From assembly GCA_017412645.1 (NCBI GenBank), contig JAFPWX010000020.1:27188-91187 (forward strand): a stretch of DNA of 64,000 nucleotides. Direction: 5' to 3'. Each line of letters opens with the position of its first letter. Position 1 is the stretch's first letter. The notes under the pieces are model-generated. The model was not told the DNA's origin, did no database searches, and worked only from the letters and a program-made list of their open reading frames with translations. The stretch comes from Bacteroidales bacterium. GTDB lineage: Bacteria > Bacteroidota > Bacteroidia > Bacteroidales > UBA932. Shown in pieces: positions 1 through 9,584 of this stretch. The position numbers were made by a program, and so were the translations under genes.

Positions 1-1
1 C

Positions 2-364
2 GACAATCCCTACAAGGATTGGACTCCTTCCGCGGAATGGGGCGTCATCGGGAAAATCACCAGCACCGGCAACGACTGGAACAAGGATGAACCCATGACT
101 TCCAACGGAACCTGGTGGGTCTGCCGCAACCTTGAACTCAAGTCCGCCGACGAATTCAAGTTCCGCAAGGATGCCGGCTGGACGGTCAACATTGGCTGCA
201 ACGCTGATGAAGCTACCGCCGCCACCCTCGCCACACTGCTCGAAGGCAAGCAGGACGGTAAGAACATCAAGGTCTCGGAGGACGGCAAGTACGACCTTCT
301 CATCAACCCGACCGAAAACGTGTACGAGGTCTGCGTGGCAGGCACCGTACCGGTCTTTGAATAA
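2..364 (+). CDS. SusE/SusF-like starch-binding outer membrane protein, 3' end only
   Basis: The frame is open from the window edge and stops at 362-364, so only the C-terminal 120 residues are present. They form one SusE/SusF-type carbohydrate-binding module. The pattern is WGVIGKI, then W-N-D-x-x-M, then G-T-W-W-V, then F-K-F-R followed by W and N-x-G. In the starch utilisation system such proteins are surface lipoproteins that hold starch near SusC/SusD; that role is family knowledge and the lipoprotein signal lies outside the window. The next gene starts 58 bp downstream and encodes a galactanase, so this is the tail of a polysaccharide-use operon. A near copy of this module sits at the N-terminus of the amylase at 1513. 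Family assignment is good, exact ligand is inferred. Confidence 0.75.
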   Translation, partial: DNPYKDWTPSAEWGVIGKITSTGNDWNKDEPMTSNGTWWVCRNLELKSADEFKFRKDAGWTVNIGCNADEATAATLATLLEGKQDGKNIKVSEDGKYDLLINPTENVYEVCVAGTVPVFE

Positions 365-422
365 ACTTTTTTGGACCGGAGCCCCTGACAGGACTCCGGT
401 CTGCCAATAAAAACCGAAAGAC

Positions 423-1499
423 ATGAAGAGACTCATCCCCCTTCTGGCTATTGCCATATTGTTTTTATCCTGCGAGAAATCCCCTAAGACCACGTCATAT
501 GACCTGCCCACTCCGTCCTTTGCCAAGGGCGCCGATGTGAGCTGGGTCTCCGAAATGGAGTCGGACGGCAAAACCTTCAAGACGAAAAGCGGTTCCCAGG
601 CGGATATATTTGAGTCCCTGAAAAGCTGCGGAATCAATGCTATCCGTCTTCGCGTGTGGGTCAATCCCGCAGGCGGCTGGAGCGGCAAGGCTGACGTGGT
701 GGCGCTCGCGGAACGCGCTGCAAAAGCCGGAATGGCCCTTATGATAGACTTCCACTACAGCGACTTCTTCGCGGATCCTTCACGTCAGGATATCCCAGCC
801 GACTGGGCGGCAGACAAGGCCAGCATCGACAAGATGTGCACACATGTGAAGGACCATACTTCGGAAGTGCTCAAAGCCATTAAAGAAAAGGGCGTCACCC
901 CCGCCTGGATACAGATAGGCAACGAGACCCGCAACGGCATGCTGTGGCCCATCGGCCAGCTCTGGGATACCTCTTACGGCACTGCCGGCGGCTGGGGGAA
1001 TTTCGCCCGCCTATACAAGACCGCTTATGCGGCCGCGAAGGAAGTGTTTCCGTCGGCTAAGGTAATGCCCCATGTGAACAATGCCTACGCCGACAACGCA
1101 TGGTGGTTCACCGAACTCAGGAATCAGGGCGCTTCCTTCGACATGATAGCCCTTTCGCACTATCCCCAGGCCGAAAACAAGATGACTCCGGCAGAGTACA
1201 ATGCTGCCGCCATCTCCCGGATGAAAACACTCTATTCGAGTTTTGGAGTGCCGGTGATGATCTCCGAGGTGGGAGTCAAGACTCCCGACGGGGAAGCGGC
1301 GGCTAAGGCTGTCCTGAAGGAATTCATGGACGCCGCAAAAAAACTGTCCTTCTGTGCCGGTGTTTTCTACTGGGAGCCGGAAGTATACGACTGGTGGAAG
1401 CCGGCCATCTACAATTCCAAAGGTTGGAACGCATATGGAATGGGTGCATATCTCTCCGGAGGTAAACCTTCTTCAGTGATGGATGTATTTGCAGAATAA
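423..1499 (+). CDS. GH53 endo-beta-1,4-galactanase, lipoprotein
   Basis: The protein has 358 residues, with a lipoprotein signal ending LFLSC (Cys17) and then a single GH53 barrel. Family hallmarks are KGADVSWVSEME at about residue 35, RLRVWVNP at about 75, and IDFHYSDFFADP at about 108. The acid/base is E168 in IGNET and the nucleophile is E282 in ISEVG. GH53 enzymes cut beta-1,4-galactan, the side chain of pectin and type I arabinogalactan, and here the enzyme is probably surface-anchored. Its length fits a single-domain member. It lies between a SusE-like gene and a starch-type amylase, which is an odd substrate mix, so the locus may serve more than one plant glycan. Family call is firm; substrate is inferred from family. 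Confidence 0.9.
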   Translation: MKRLIPLLAIAILFLSCEKSPKTTSYDLPTPSFAKGADVSWVSEMESDGKTFKTKSGSQADIFESLKSCGINAIRLRVWVNPAGGWSGKADVVALAERAAKAGMALMIDFHYSDFFADPSRQDIPADWAADKASIDKMCTHVKDHTSEVLKAIKEKGVTPAWIQIGNETRNGMLWPIGQLWDTSYGTAGGWGNFARLYKTAYAAAKEVFPSAKVMPHVNNAYADNAWWFTELRNQGASFDMIALSHYPQAENKMTPAEYNAAAISRMKTLYSSFGVPVMISEVGVKTPDGEAAAKAVLKEFMDAAKKLSFCAGVFYWEPEVYDWWKPAIYNSKGWNAYGMGAYLSGGKPSSVMDVFAE

Positions 1500-1512
1500 A
1501 ATAATTAACGAT

Positions 1513-3903
1513 ATGAAATTCAGACATTTACTGGCCGTTATGGCCATAGCGGCAGTTGCCGCCACAGCCTGCCACAAGGACACGCCGAGCGATAATAGCT
1601 CTGGTATCAAGTGCACGGCGAACAGCCAATGGACCATAATAGGTACTATCGGAGGATCCAACTGGAATAACGATATCGCTATGAAAACCGACGGCACCTG
1701 GCACGTCGCGAACAATGTCACTATATCCGCTACCGACAAGTTTAAGTTCCGTTTTAACAAAGGTTGGGACCTGAATCTCGGTTCAGCTTCCTCTTCCGCA
1801 GCCAAAGTGGGTGAAAAGGTTTACCTTGCTCCGGAAGGAAACAATATCAGCATCTCGGCTGGCACCTTCGATATCTACCTCGCACCCGAAAACGGCATTG
1901 TGTATTTCGTCCGGGCGGGGGATAAGTTCTCCCACGCTTCCGCAGGCGAAAGTGTCAAGGGTGCTGACTTGGCCGGGGAGTACAATGCCTCGCTTGCACC
2001 TGCCTCCAAGAAGTCCGGCATAACCTATCAGCTCAACGTATATTCGTTCGCCGATTCCGACGGTGACGGCTGGGGCGACTTCCAGGGCATCATCGACCAT
2101 CTTGATTACCTCGACGCACTTGGTGCCACGGCCCTCTGGCTCTCGCCAGTGAACGATAGCCAGAGCTATCACGCATACGACATCAAGGACTACTACGCCA
2201 TCAATCCAAAGTACGGCGGCAAAAATGCTACCGCTGCCCAGGCCGAGAGTAAACTCGAGGAACTCTGCAGGGAAGCTGCGAAGAAGAATATAGATATCTA
2301 CATCGACTATGTTCTCAACCATTCCGGCGACCAGTGCGTCTGGTTCAAACAGGCTCTCGCCGGCAATGCTACTTATCGCGACTACTATGTATTCTCGGAC
2401 GATTACACCAACGATGTAAAGAACAAACTCATCGATAATTTCGCCGGCCAGACCGACCCGCATATGGGCGGATGGCATTCTACTGTTGTCGGTTCCCCGA
2501 GTTACACAGGAACAAAGAATCTGCATTACAAACTGGACATAAGCACGGCATCGTCCCCAAAACTCACAGTCACTGAAACCGACGAGGCTGCGCAGAGCGA
2601 GGGCGACAGCGGCTGGTACATTTACGACAACGATCCGCACCAGCTCCGCAAGACTTCCGACACCATATTCGAAATCACCCTTAAGTTCCCGTCCGCCAAC
2701 AACTGGGGCGTTCTGGTAAAGGACCATCCCACGGAATGGGGTACCCACAAGTGGGGAGCGCCGGCATCGGATCCAAGAATAATAATGGGAACCCCCAAGA
2801 CTCTTGTGAAGGAAGGCGAGAACCTGGTATTCGGCGGCGACGTCACATACTTCTTCGGCAGCTTCGACAAATCTATGCCCGACCTCAATTACGGCCCCTA
2901 TGAGAACTGCCAGAACAGCGCATCTTTCCAGGATCTTGCGGCAAGCGCCGACAAGTGGATCAATCTGGGCGTGAACGGCCTGAGGCTCGACGCCGTGATG
3001 TGGATATACCAGTGCAACCACGACGCCAACGTGGAGTTCCTTTCTGAGTGGTACAAGCACTGCAACGCCACCTACAAGGCACGTGGTGGCCAGGGCGACA
3101 TTTATATGGTGGGTGAGGCTTTTGATTTTGACTCCAACGTGGTAGCCCAGTACTACAAGGGCCTGCCTTCACTCTTCGACTTCCCGTACTACGGGACCGT
3201 GAAGGACCGTATCAACAATCATAAGGGCTCTGACCTGGCATCTTCCATCAAGAGCATTCAGGACAAGAACCGTAATGCCTACAATTCGCGCCAGTATACT
3301 CATAACAGCGGCTTCTACGATGCTGTCAAGCTCTCCAACCACGACGAGCACCGTGTGGCTTCTATGCTCTTGAACAATGACCAGAAGAAGCGTATGGCCG
3401 GTGCCATTCTGCTCACTTCGCCCGGCAAACCCTACATCTATCAGGGTGAAGAGCTCGGCTACTGGGGAATGAAGTCCAGCGGAGACCAGAACGTGCGCCA
3501 GTCCATTTACTGGGAGAAGGGCGGCAAGGTGCCGCAGAGCTGGTGTGCCTTCGATACTGCCATACTTACCGACGGAATGTCCGTGAGCGAGCAGAGCGCC
3601 AACGACCGCTCACTGCTTCAGTTGTACAGGCACTTCGCATATGCCCGCAACACCCATTCGGCGCTGGCCGAAGGCTCCATAGAGCCGGTAACTTCGGGCA
3701 ACAATGCGGTTGCTGCATGGAAGATGGTATCCAGCTCCGAAACCGTGCTGGTGATGCATAATCTTGGCGAAACTGAGGTAACTGTCACCGCGGCAGTCAC
3801 CCCCGATAAGGTGATAGTGTCGTCCTCCAACGGAGAAATCAAGGTGAGCGGCACTTCGGTAACGCTCCCGGCATACAGTTCCGTAGTATTCTCAGTCAAG
3901 TAA
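1513..3903 (+). CDS. GH13 alpha-amylase with N-terminal SusE-type binding module, lipoprotein
   Basis: I chose the ATG at 1513, which gives 796 residues, because it opens a lipobox signal (MKFRHLL to ATAC). An in-frame ATG at 1483 would add ten unlikely residues and overlap the galactanase gene. Residues about 30-120 form a SusE-like starch-binding module (WTIIGTIGG, W-N-N-D, F-K-F-R). The GH13 barrel follows, with LNVYSFADSDGDGWGDF, SYHAYDIKDYYAI and IDYVLNHSG. Catalytic residues are D493 in GLRLDA, E535 in VGEAF and D611 in SNHDEHR, and an all-beta C-terminal domain ends the protein. It probably hydrolyses starch or maltodextrin at the cell surface, in the role SusG plays in Bacteroides. 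It is translated 1 bp ahead of the next GH13 gene. Confidence 0.9.
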   Translation: MKFRHLLAVMAIAAVAATACHKDTPSDNSSGIKCTANSQWTIIGTIGGSNWNNDIAMKTDGTWHVANNVTISATDKFKFRFNKGWDLNLGSASSSAAKVGEKVYLAPEGNNISISAGTFDIYLAPENGIVYFVRAGDKFSHASAGESVKGADLAGEYNASLAPASKKSGITYQLNVYSFADSDGDGWGDFQGIIDHLDYLDALGATALWLSPVNDSQSYHAYDIKDYYAINPKYGGKNATAAQAESKLEELCREAAKKNIDIYIDYVLNHSGDQCVWFKQALAGNATYRDYYVFSDDYTNDVKNKLIDNFAGQTDPHMGGWHSTVVGSPSYTGTKNLHYKLDISTASSPKLTVTETDEAAQSEGDSGWYIYDNDPHQLRKTSDTIFEITLKFPSANNWGVLVKDHPTEWGTHKWGAPASDPRIIMGTPKTLVKEGENLVFGGDVTYFFGSFDKSMPDLNYGPYENCQNSASFQDLAASADKWINLGVNGLRLDAVMWIYQCNHDANVEFLSEWYKHCNATYKARGGQGDIYMVGEAFDFDSNVVAQYYKGLPSLFDFPYYGTVKDRINNHKGSDLASSIKSIQDKNRNAYNSRQYTHNSGFYDAVKLSNHDEHRVASMLLNNDQKKRMAGAILLTSPGKPYIYQGEELGYWGMKSSGDQNVRQSIYWEKGGKVPQSWCAFDTAILTDGMSVSEQSANDRSLLQLYRHFAYARNTHSALAEGSIEPVTSGNNAVAAWKMVSSSETVLVMHNLGETEVTVTAAVTPDKVIVSSSNGEIKVSGTSVTLPAYSSVVFSVK

Positions 3904-3904
3904 G

Positions 3905-5872
3905 ATGAAGAAAGCCATACTTTTTGCGGCAGTGGCGATTCTTGCCGCCGCCTGTGCTCCCAAGGCAGATTTCGCCTCGGTGCCTGAGGCAACGTGCGAT
4001 CAGCTCATCCGTGTGGAGCCCCTGTCCTGGTGGACGGGAATGAACACTCCTCTCCAGCTTCTGGTTCAGGGGCCGGAGATATCGGATTACAACGTTGCAG
4101 TTGAGGGCTCCGGTCTGCGGATAAAGGCAGTTCACAAGGCAGACAGCCCGAACTACCTCTTCCTCGATATGGACGTGCGAAAGGCCGGAAACTATTACCT
4201 TGTTTTCAGCCGCGACGGCGTCTCCTTCAAATATCCGTATGTCGTGCGCAGCCGCGAGAAGGGCAGCCGCGAAAGGGCGAGCTTTACCACTGCCGACATG
4301 ATCTACCTCATCATGCCCGACCGCTTCGCTTCGGCCTTCTCCGACAACGACGCAGCCTGGCAGGGAGGGGAGTATGACGACGGTTCCGCCCGCCCCTGGC
4401 CGGTCCCCGAGACTCCGGACGAAGTGTCCCGTCAGGACCCCGTGGCCCGCGACGGAGGCGACATCCAGGGTATTATCAACCATCTCGACTATATCGCCGA
4501 CCTCGGAGCCACCGCAATCTGGATGACCCCGCTGCTGCTGGACAACCAACCGTATGAGTCGTACCACGGCTACGCCTGTGCGGACTACTATCACATCGAC
4601 CCGCGTTTCGGCGACAACGCGCACTACCGCACCCTTGTGGAAAAGGCGCACGAGAAGGGCATCAAAGTCATCATGGACATAGTCACCAACCACTGCGGCA
4701 CAGCGCACTGGTGGATGGAGGACGCTCCGTTCGACGATTGGTACCACAAGAACGACCCCTACATGCAGATGAACGCCCTGTTCTCCGTGTACATGGATCC
4801 CAACGCTTCGGTGCGCGACCGCGAGCGCCAGGAGAGCGGTTGGTTCGTTCCGAGCATGCCCGACATGAACCTCGACAACCCCTATGTGCTCCGCTATTTC
4901 CAGCAGTGGGCGGTGTGGTGGATAGAATACGCCGGCCTGGACGGGCTTCGCGTGGATACCTATCCCTACAATGAACCCGGCCCGATGAGTCAGTGGTGCA
5001 AGGCCGTTACCGACGAATATCCGAATATGAACATAGTGGGCGAGTGCTGGGATTACCGTATTCCCCAGCTGGCCTACTGGCAGAAGGACAACCCCAATCG
5101 GGACGGCTTCAACTCCAATCTCCCGTCCATCATGGACTTCCCGCTCGAGACGGCCATGAAGACAGCCCTCTGCGAGGACCAGGTGTGGTGGGACGAGGGT
5201 ATGACCCGTGTCTATACCGTTCTTGGACAGGATTTCGTGTATAAGGACCTCTCCCACATGATGACCTTCTTCGCCAATCATGACCATGCCCGTACGGGCG
5301 ACGTGCTCCGCGCCGATCCCGCCCGCATGAAGCTTGCCCTCGCGATGCTCGCCACCATACGCGGCATCCCGCAGCTCTATTATGGCGACGAGATGATGTT
5401 CCTCGAGAGGCGCGACTGCATCTCCCATGACGGAGCGAAACGTATCGATTTCCCGGGTGGATGGGAAGGCGACAAGGTGGACCTGTTCTCCGAAGAGGGC
5501 CGCGCTGCCGCTACGGGACTTTATGCCCATGCGGCCGAGCTTCACGACTACACCCGCACCCTCTTCCAGTGGCGCAAGAGCTGCAAGGCCGTGCAGGAGG
5601 GAAAGACCCTCCAGTTCCTCTCGCGTCATAACGAAGGCGCCCGCAATATCACTGACAATACTTATGCGTTCTTCCGTTACACGGATACCGACGCGGTGTT
5701 CGTATATATAAACAATACTTTCGAAGAGCGCTCGCTCGACTGGAATCACTACCGCGAGTTTGTATCCGGTCCGGTCCAGGGCCGCAACGTACTCACAGGC
5801 GAGAGTATTACTCTTCAGGACGGAGTGACCGTTCCTGCGAAGAGCGCCCTCATAGTGGAGTTTGCCCGATGA
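3905..5872 (+). CDS. GH13 neopullulanase/cyclomaltodextrinase-like enzyme, lipoprotein
   Basis: The 655-residue protein has a lipobox signal (ILAAAC). An N-terminal beta domain (about 25-115, with VEPLSWWTGM) is typical of Bacteroidota cyclomaltodextrinase-type enzymes. The barrel shows IYLIMPDRFA, GGDIQGIINHLDYI, MDIVTNHCG, D351 in GLRVDTY, E380 in VGECWD and D460 in FFANHDHAR. The last motif has Ala where relatives often have Asp (FFDNHD), but the catalytic Asp is kept. The closest functional model is SusA or a neopullulanase acting on maltooligosaccharides, pullulan or cyclodextrin. SusA is periplasmic, while the lipobox here suggests a membrane-anchored enzyme. The 3' end overlaps the GH2 gene by 4 bp (ATGA), so the two are likely translationally coupled. 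Confidence 0.88.
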   Translation: MKKAILFAAVAILAAACAPKADFASVPEATCDQLIRVEPLSWWTGMNTPLQLLVQGPEISDYNVAVEGSGLRIKAVHKADSPNYLFLDMDVRKAGNYYLVFSRDGVSFKYPYVVRSREKGSRERASFTTADMIYLIMPDRFASAFSDNDAAWQGGEYDDGSARPWPVPETPDEVSRQDPVARDGGDIQGIINHLDYIADLGATAIWMTPLLLDNQPYESYHGYACADYYHIDPRFGDNAHYRTLVEKAHEKGIKVIMDIVTNHCGTAHWWMEDAPFDDWYHKNDPYMQMNALFSVYMDPNASVRDRERQESGWFVPSMPDMNLDNPYVLRYFQQWAVWWIEYAGLDGLRVDTYPYNEPGPMSQWCKAVTDEYPNMNIVGECWDYRIPQLAYWQKDNPNRDGFNSNLPSIMDFPLETAMKTALCEDQVWWDEGMTRVYTVLGQDFVYKDLSHMMTFFANHDHARTGDVLRADPARMKLALAMLATIRGIPQLYYGDEMMFLERRDCISHDGAKRIDFPGGWEGDKVDLFSEEGRAAATGLYAHAAELHDYTRTLFQWRKSCKAVQEGKTLQFLSRHNEGARNITDNTYAFFRYTDTDAVFVYINNTFEERSLDWNHYREFVSGPVQGRNVLTGESITLQDGVTVPAKSALIVEFAR

Positions 5873-8256
5873 AAAAGCTGCTGGCTATCGTTCTCTTCCT
5901 GCTGCCTCTGGCGCTCTATGCCCAGCGGAGCGAAACTCTGCTACGCGACGGATGGTGGTTCCATAAAGGCGGAGAAGACCGATGGAAAAGCGTCAGGGTC
6001 CCGCATGACTGGGCGATAACTGGGCCTTTCGACCGCTCCAACGACCTTCAGGTGGTGGCCATCACCCAGAACGGTGAAACCGAGGCAAGTGAGAAAACTG
6101 CCCGCAGCGGAGGCCTGCCATGGGCGGGGGAGGGCATCTATCGGATCGCTCTGGATCTTCCTGCCCGCAAGCATGCCGAACTCCTTTTCGACGGAGCCAT
6201 GAGCGAGGCCCGCGTACTGCTGAACGGTACGGAGCTGGCCTTCTGGCCCTATGGTTACAATTCATTCAGCGTGGATCTCAGCCCGGCGGCGAAAAAGGGA
6301 GGCAACCTTCTGGAAGTACAGCTCAATAACCGCGAACAGTCTTCCCGCTGGTACCCGGGAGCCGGGCTCTATCGCAACGTGCATTTGATTTTGACGGACG
6401 AAACACGCATTCCCGTATGGGGCGCGCGCATCACTACTCCCGAGATATCTTCCTCTGAAGCCACAGTAAGCGTTGAGGCTGAAGTTGCCGGCCCGCTTGA
6501 CGGCGTGACGGTGCATACGGAACTGCTGCGCGCTGGAAAGGTGGTGGCGGTCTCGCCCGAAACAGCGGCTAAGGCCGTCGTCTTCCAGGAAATCGCCCTG
6601 CCGGATCCGGCTCTCTGGAGCCCGGAAAGCCCGAATCTCTATACTGCGGCGACCATCCTCAGCCGCAATGGAGAAGCCATCGACCGCTACGAAACGGTGT
6701 TCGGGGTGCGCAGTGTGAGCGTCACCGCCGAAGGAGGATTCCAACTGAACGGGCAGCGCCGGCAGATTAAGGGCGTGTGCCTCCATCACGACCTTGGGCC
6801 CCTTGGGGCTGCGGTGAACGAATCCGCCATACGCCGTCAGTTGGAGATACTGAAAGACATGGGCTGCGACGCGATTCGCACCTCCCATAATATGCCCGCG
6901 CCCGAACTGGTGAAGCTCTGCAACGAAATGGGCTTCATGATGATGCTGGAACCCTTTGACGAATGGGACGTGGCCAAATGCGAGAACGGCTACCATCGTT
7001 TCTTCGACGAATGGGCCGAGCGCGACATGGTGAACATGCTCCGCCACTACCGCAACGACCCGTCCGTGGTGATGTGGAGCATAGGCAATGAGGTGCCGTC
7101 ACAGGGCATGCCGGGAGGTATTGAGACCGCCCGCTTCCTTCAGGATATCTGCCATCGCGAAGATCCCGGGCGACCCGTCACCTGCGGTATGGACCAGGTG
7201 TGGACGGTGAACCGCAACGGCTTTGCCGCCGCCATGGACGTGCCCGGCTATAATTACCGCACCCAGTTCTATCTGGAAGGCATACAGATGCTGCCGCAGG
7301 GCTTTATCCTGGGCAGCGAAACTGCCTCCTGCGTGAGTTCGCGCGGGGTTTATCACTTCCCTGTGGAAAAGACCTTCAGCGCCACTACGGAGGACCTGCA
7401 GTGCTCTTCGTACGACGAGGGAGCCTCGTTCTGGAGCAATATTCCCGACATAGACTTCGCATTGGCTGACGATTATCCCTGGTATCTGGGACAGTTCGTG
7501 TGGACAGGCTTCGACTATCTTGGCGAACCCCATCCCTACGACACCGACGCCTGGCCCAGCCATTCCTCATATTTCGGCATAGTGGACCTGGCGGGCATCC
7601 CGAAGGACCGCTACTGGCTCTACCGCAGCGTGTGGAACCGCTCCGAACCGACCCTTCACATCCTTCCGCACTGGACCTGGCCCGGAAGGGAAGGGGAGAC
7701 GACCCCGGTGTACGTATACACTTCCTGGCCTTCGGCCGAGCTCTTCGTGAACGGAGTCTCTAAGGGAGTGCGCAGCAAGCGCAGCGAGCCGGAGGCAACC
7801 GACGGGGCGCAGACTGCAGCCGTGGAGGACCGCTATCGTCTCATGTGGAAAGACGTGGCGTACGAGCCCGGTAAGCTGGTAGTGCTTGCGTACGATTCAG
7901 ACGGCAATCCGGTGGCCCGCGACAGCGTTGTCACTGCCGGGGAACCCTCACGGCTCGAAGCTGAGCCGCAGTTCGTCTCCGACGACCTGTGCTTCATTAC
8001 GGTTTCCGTGCTCGATGCCGCCGGCGTGCCGGTGCCTGCGGCCGACAGGCTTGTAAAGATACGGGTACGTGGCCGCGGCCTGCGTTTCAAGGCTGTGGCG
8101 AACGGAGATCCCACCTGTCTCGAACCATTCCATAAACCGCAGATGCATCTGTTCTCCGGCAAACTCACTGTAGTAGTGGAGCGTACTGGCAGAAGAGGGA
8201 CCGGAACCATTATCCTGAAATCGAAAGGTATCAAAAGTAAAAGATTTAGAATATGA
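5869..8256 (+). CDS. GH2 glycosidase, beta-galactosidase type, with DUF4982 domain
   Basis: The 795-residue protein has a type I signal peptide (ALYAQ) and is probably periplasmic. The order is GH2 sugar-binding domain (about 25-175, with VPHDWAI and GLYRNVHL), GH2 immunoglobulin-like domain (about 180-290), a TIM barrel (about 295-590), then a DUF4982-like domain (about 600-665) and a C-terminal beta domain. The acid/base is E408 in WSIGNEV and the likely nucleophile is E484 in LGSETAS. RTSHNMP is the usual GH2 barrel motif. It would release terminal beta-galactose or a related sugar, which fits products of the GH53 galactanase upstream, although beta-glucuronidase-like or other GH2 activities are not excluded. 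It overlaps both neighbours by 4 bp. Confidence 0.88.
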   Translation: MKKLLAIVLFLLPLALYAQRSETLLRDGWWFHKGGEDRWKSVRVPHDWAITGPFDRSNDLQVVAITQNGETEASEKTARSGGLPWAGEGIYRIALDLPARKHAELLFDGAMSEARVLLNGTELAFWPYGYNSFSVDLSPAAKKGGNLLEVQLNNREQSSRWYPGAGLYRNVHLILTDETRIPVWGARITTPEISSSEATVSVEAEVAGPLDGVTVHTELLRAGKVVAVSPETAAKAVVFQEIALPDPALWSPESPNLYTAATILSRNGEAIDRYETVFGVRSVSVTAEGGFQLNGQRRQIKGVCLHHDLGPLGAAVNESAIRRQLEILKDMGCDAIRTSHNMPAPELVKLCNEMGFMMMLEPFDEWDVAKCENGYHRFFDEWAERDMVNMLRHYRNDPSVVMWSIGNEVPSQGMPGGIETARFLQDICHREDPGRPVTCGMDQVWTVNRNGFAAAMDVPGYNYRTQFYLEGIQMLPQGFILGSETASCVSSRGVYHFPVEKTFSATTEDLQCSSYDEGASFWSNIPDIDFALADDYPWYLGQFVWTGFDYLGEPHPYDTDAWPSHSSYFGIVDLAGIPKDRYWLYRSVWNRSEPTLHILPHWTWPGREGETTPVYVYTSWPSAELFVNGVSKGVRSKRSEPEATDGAQTAAVEDRYRLMWKDVAYEPGKLVVLAYDSDGNPVARDSVVTAGEPSRLEAEPQFVSDDLCFITVSVLDAAGVPVPAADRLVKIRVRGRGLRFKAVANGDPTCLEPFHKPQMHLFSGKLTVVVERTGRRGTGTIILKSKGIKSKRFRI

Positions 8257-9533
8257 AACATTCCGTGATTCTGGCGCTTGTAGCCGTGTTTTTTGTGGCA
8301 TGCAGCGCTCCCGTGAAGAAGGTTCATCCCGACTGGACCTACAGCAGCGTGGTGTACGAAGTGAACGTCCGTCAGTTCAGCGAAGAGGGAACGCTGAAGG
8401 CCGTCGAGGCCCAGCTTCCGCGTCTGAAGGACCTGGGAGTCGACATACTCTGGCTCATGCCCATCAACAAGATTGGTGTGGAAGGGCGCAAGGGTACCCT
8501 CGGAAGCTACTATGCAATTGCCGACTACAAGGCCATCGACCCTGAGTTCGGCACCCTGGAGGATTTCGATTCTTTCATCGAAGCAGCTCACAACCTGGGC
8601 TTCCGGGTAATCATGGACTGGGTGGCCAATCAGACTGCTCCCGACAACGTGTGGATGAGCACCAAGCCGGCCGACTTCTACGAGCGCGACTCACTGGGCA
8701 ACGCAATCTGGGAGTACGACTGGACCGATACGCGCAGCCTCAACTACGAGAACCGTGAGGTCTGGTATGCCCAGGAAGACGCCATGCGCTTCTGGCTGGA
8801 GCGCGGGGTGGACGGCTTCCGCTGCGACGCCGCAGGCGAGATGCCGTCCGAGACCTGGCAGTATCTGGTTCCGACCCTTCGCCGCGACTATCCGGAAATC
8901 TATCTTCTTGCAGAAGCCGAGAAGACGGAATTCGCCGCCGATACCATGTTCGATGCCACTTACGCCTGGGAGCTCCACCATATCGAGAACGGCATAGCGA
9001 ACGGCCCCGGCAACAAGGATGAAGTGAAGACGGCCCTGGATCTAAGGGTCTATCTGGCACGTGACGCCGCCCGTATGCCGCGCAGCGCCTTCCGCCTCGC
9101 CTTCACGTCCAACCATGACGAGAATTCCTGGGCCGGAACCGAGTTCGAACGCCTTGGCGCTGCCTGGCAGGTGATGGAGGTGCTCAACTTCACCCTTCCC
9201 CAGACCCAGCCGCTTATCTACACGGGTCAGGAAATCGGTCTCAGCCGCAGGCTCGAGTTCTTCGAGAAAGACGCCATAACAGACTGGACACCAAACCAAT
9301 ACACCGAGTTCTACAAGTATCTCATCGACCTTAAGCACGCCAATCCGGCACTTGACGCCGGTGAGCGCGGAGGCAAGTTGCGTTATATCCACAGGCTTCC
9401 TGCAGACGTGCTGGGATTTACCCGCGAGGTGCCCGGCAACAAGGTTACCGTGCTGGCTAACCTGAGTGCCAATCCCGTGGTTGTGAAAGGCCAGAAGCTG
9501 GAGTCATGGGGATGGCTGGTGGAAACGGAATAA
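8253..9533 (+). CDS. GH13 alpha-amylase family protein, lipoprotein
   Basis: The protein has 426 residues with a lipobox signal (VFFVAC) and a compact GH13 barrel, which is short for the family. Motifs are YEVNVRQFS near the start, LWLMPINKIG, MDWVANQTAP and FRCDAA with the nucleophile D192. The acid/base is E221 in LLAEAE and the stabiliser is D289 in SNHDENSW. WVANQ replaces the usual VxNH, so the conserved His of region I is Gln here, which may change subsite contacts. It is the last gene of the cluster. The start overlaps the GH2 stop by 4 bp, and a strong terminator begins about 20 bp after its stop. Action on short alpha-glucans is inferred. Confidence 0.87.
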   Translation: MKHSVILALVAVFFVACSAPVKKVHPDWTYSSVVYEVNVRQFSEEGTLKAVEAQLPRLKDLGVDILWLMPINKIGVEGRKGTLGSYYAIADYKAIDPEFGTLEDFDSFIEAAHNLGFRVIMDWVANQTAPDNVWMSTKPADFYERDSLGNAIWEYDWTDTRSLNYENREVWYAQEDAMRFWLERGVDGFRCDAAGEMPSETWQYLVPTLRRDYPEIYLLAEAEKTEFAADTMFDATYAWELHHIENGIANGPGNKDEVKTALDLRVYLARDAARMPRSAFRLAFTSNHDENSWAGTEFERLGAAWQVMEVLNFTLPQTQPLIYTGQEIGLSRRLEFFEKDAITDWTPNQYTEFYKYLIDLKHANPALDAGERGGKLRYIHRLPADVLGFTREVPGNKVTVLANLSANPVVVKGQKLESWGWLVETE

Positions 9534-9552
9534 AAAACCTCGAAGATTTATT

Positions 9553-9581
9553 GCCCGACATTTCTGTCGGGCATTTTTTTT
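9553..9581 (+). terminator. Rho-independent terminator of the glycosidase operon
   Basis: A perfect 8-bp stem (GCCCGACA with TGTCGGGC, 9553-9560 and 9565-9572) has a 4-nt loop and is followed by A and eight T residues. It separates the glycosidase cluster from the efflux operon. Confidence 0.93.
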
Positions 9582-9584
9582 GTA

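Noticed and set aside
3896-5749. A 617-codon open frame on the minus strand opposite the GH13 gene
   Set aside because: It lies wholly opposite a gene with complete GH13 motifs. Its own sequence has no recognisable domain and it arises from GC-rich codon bias.
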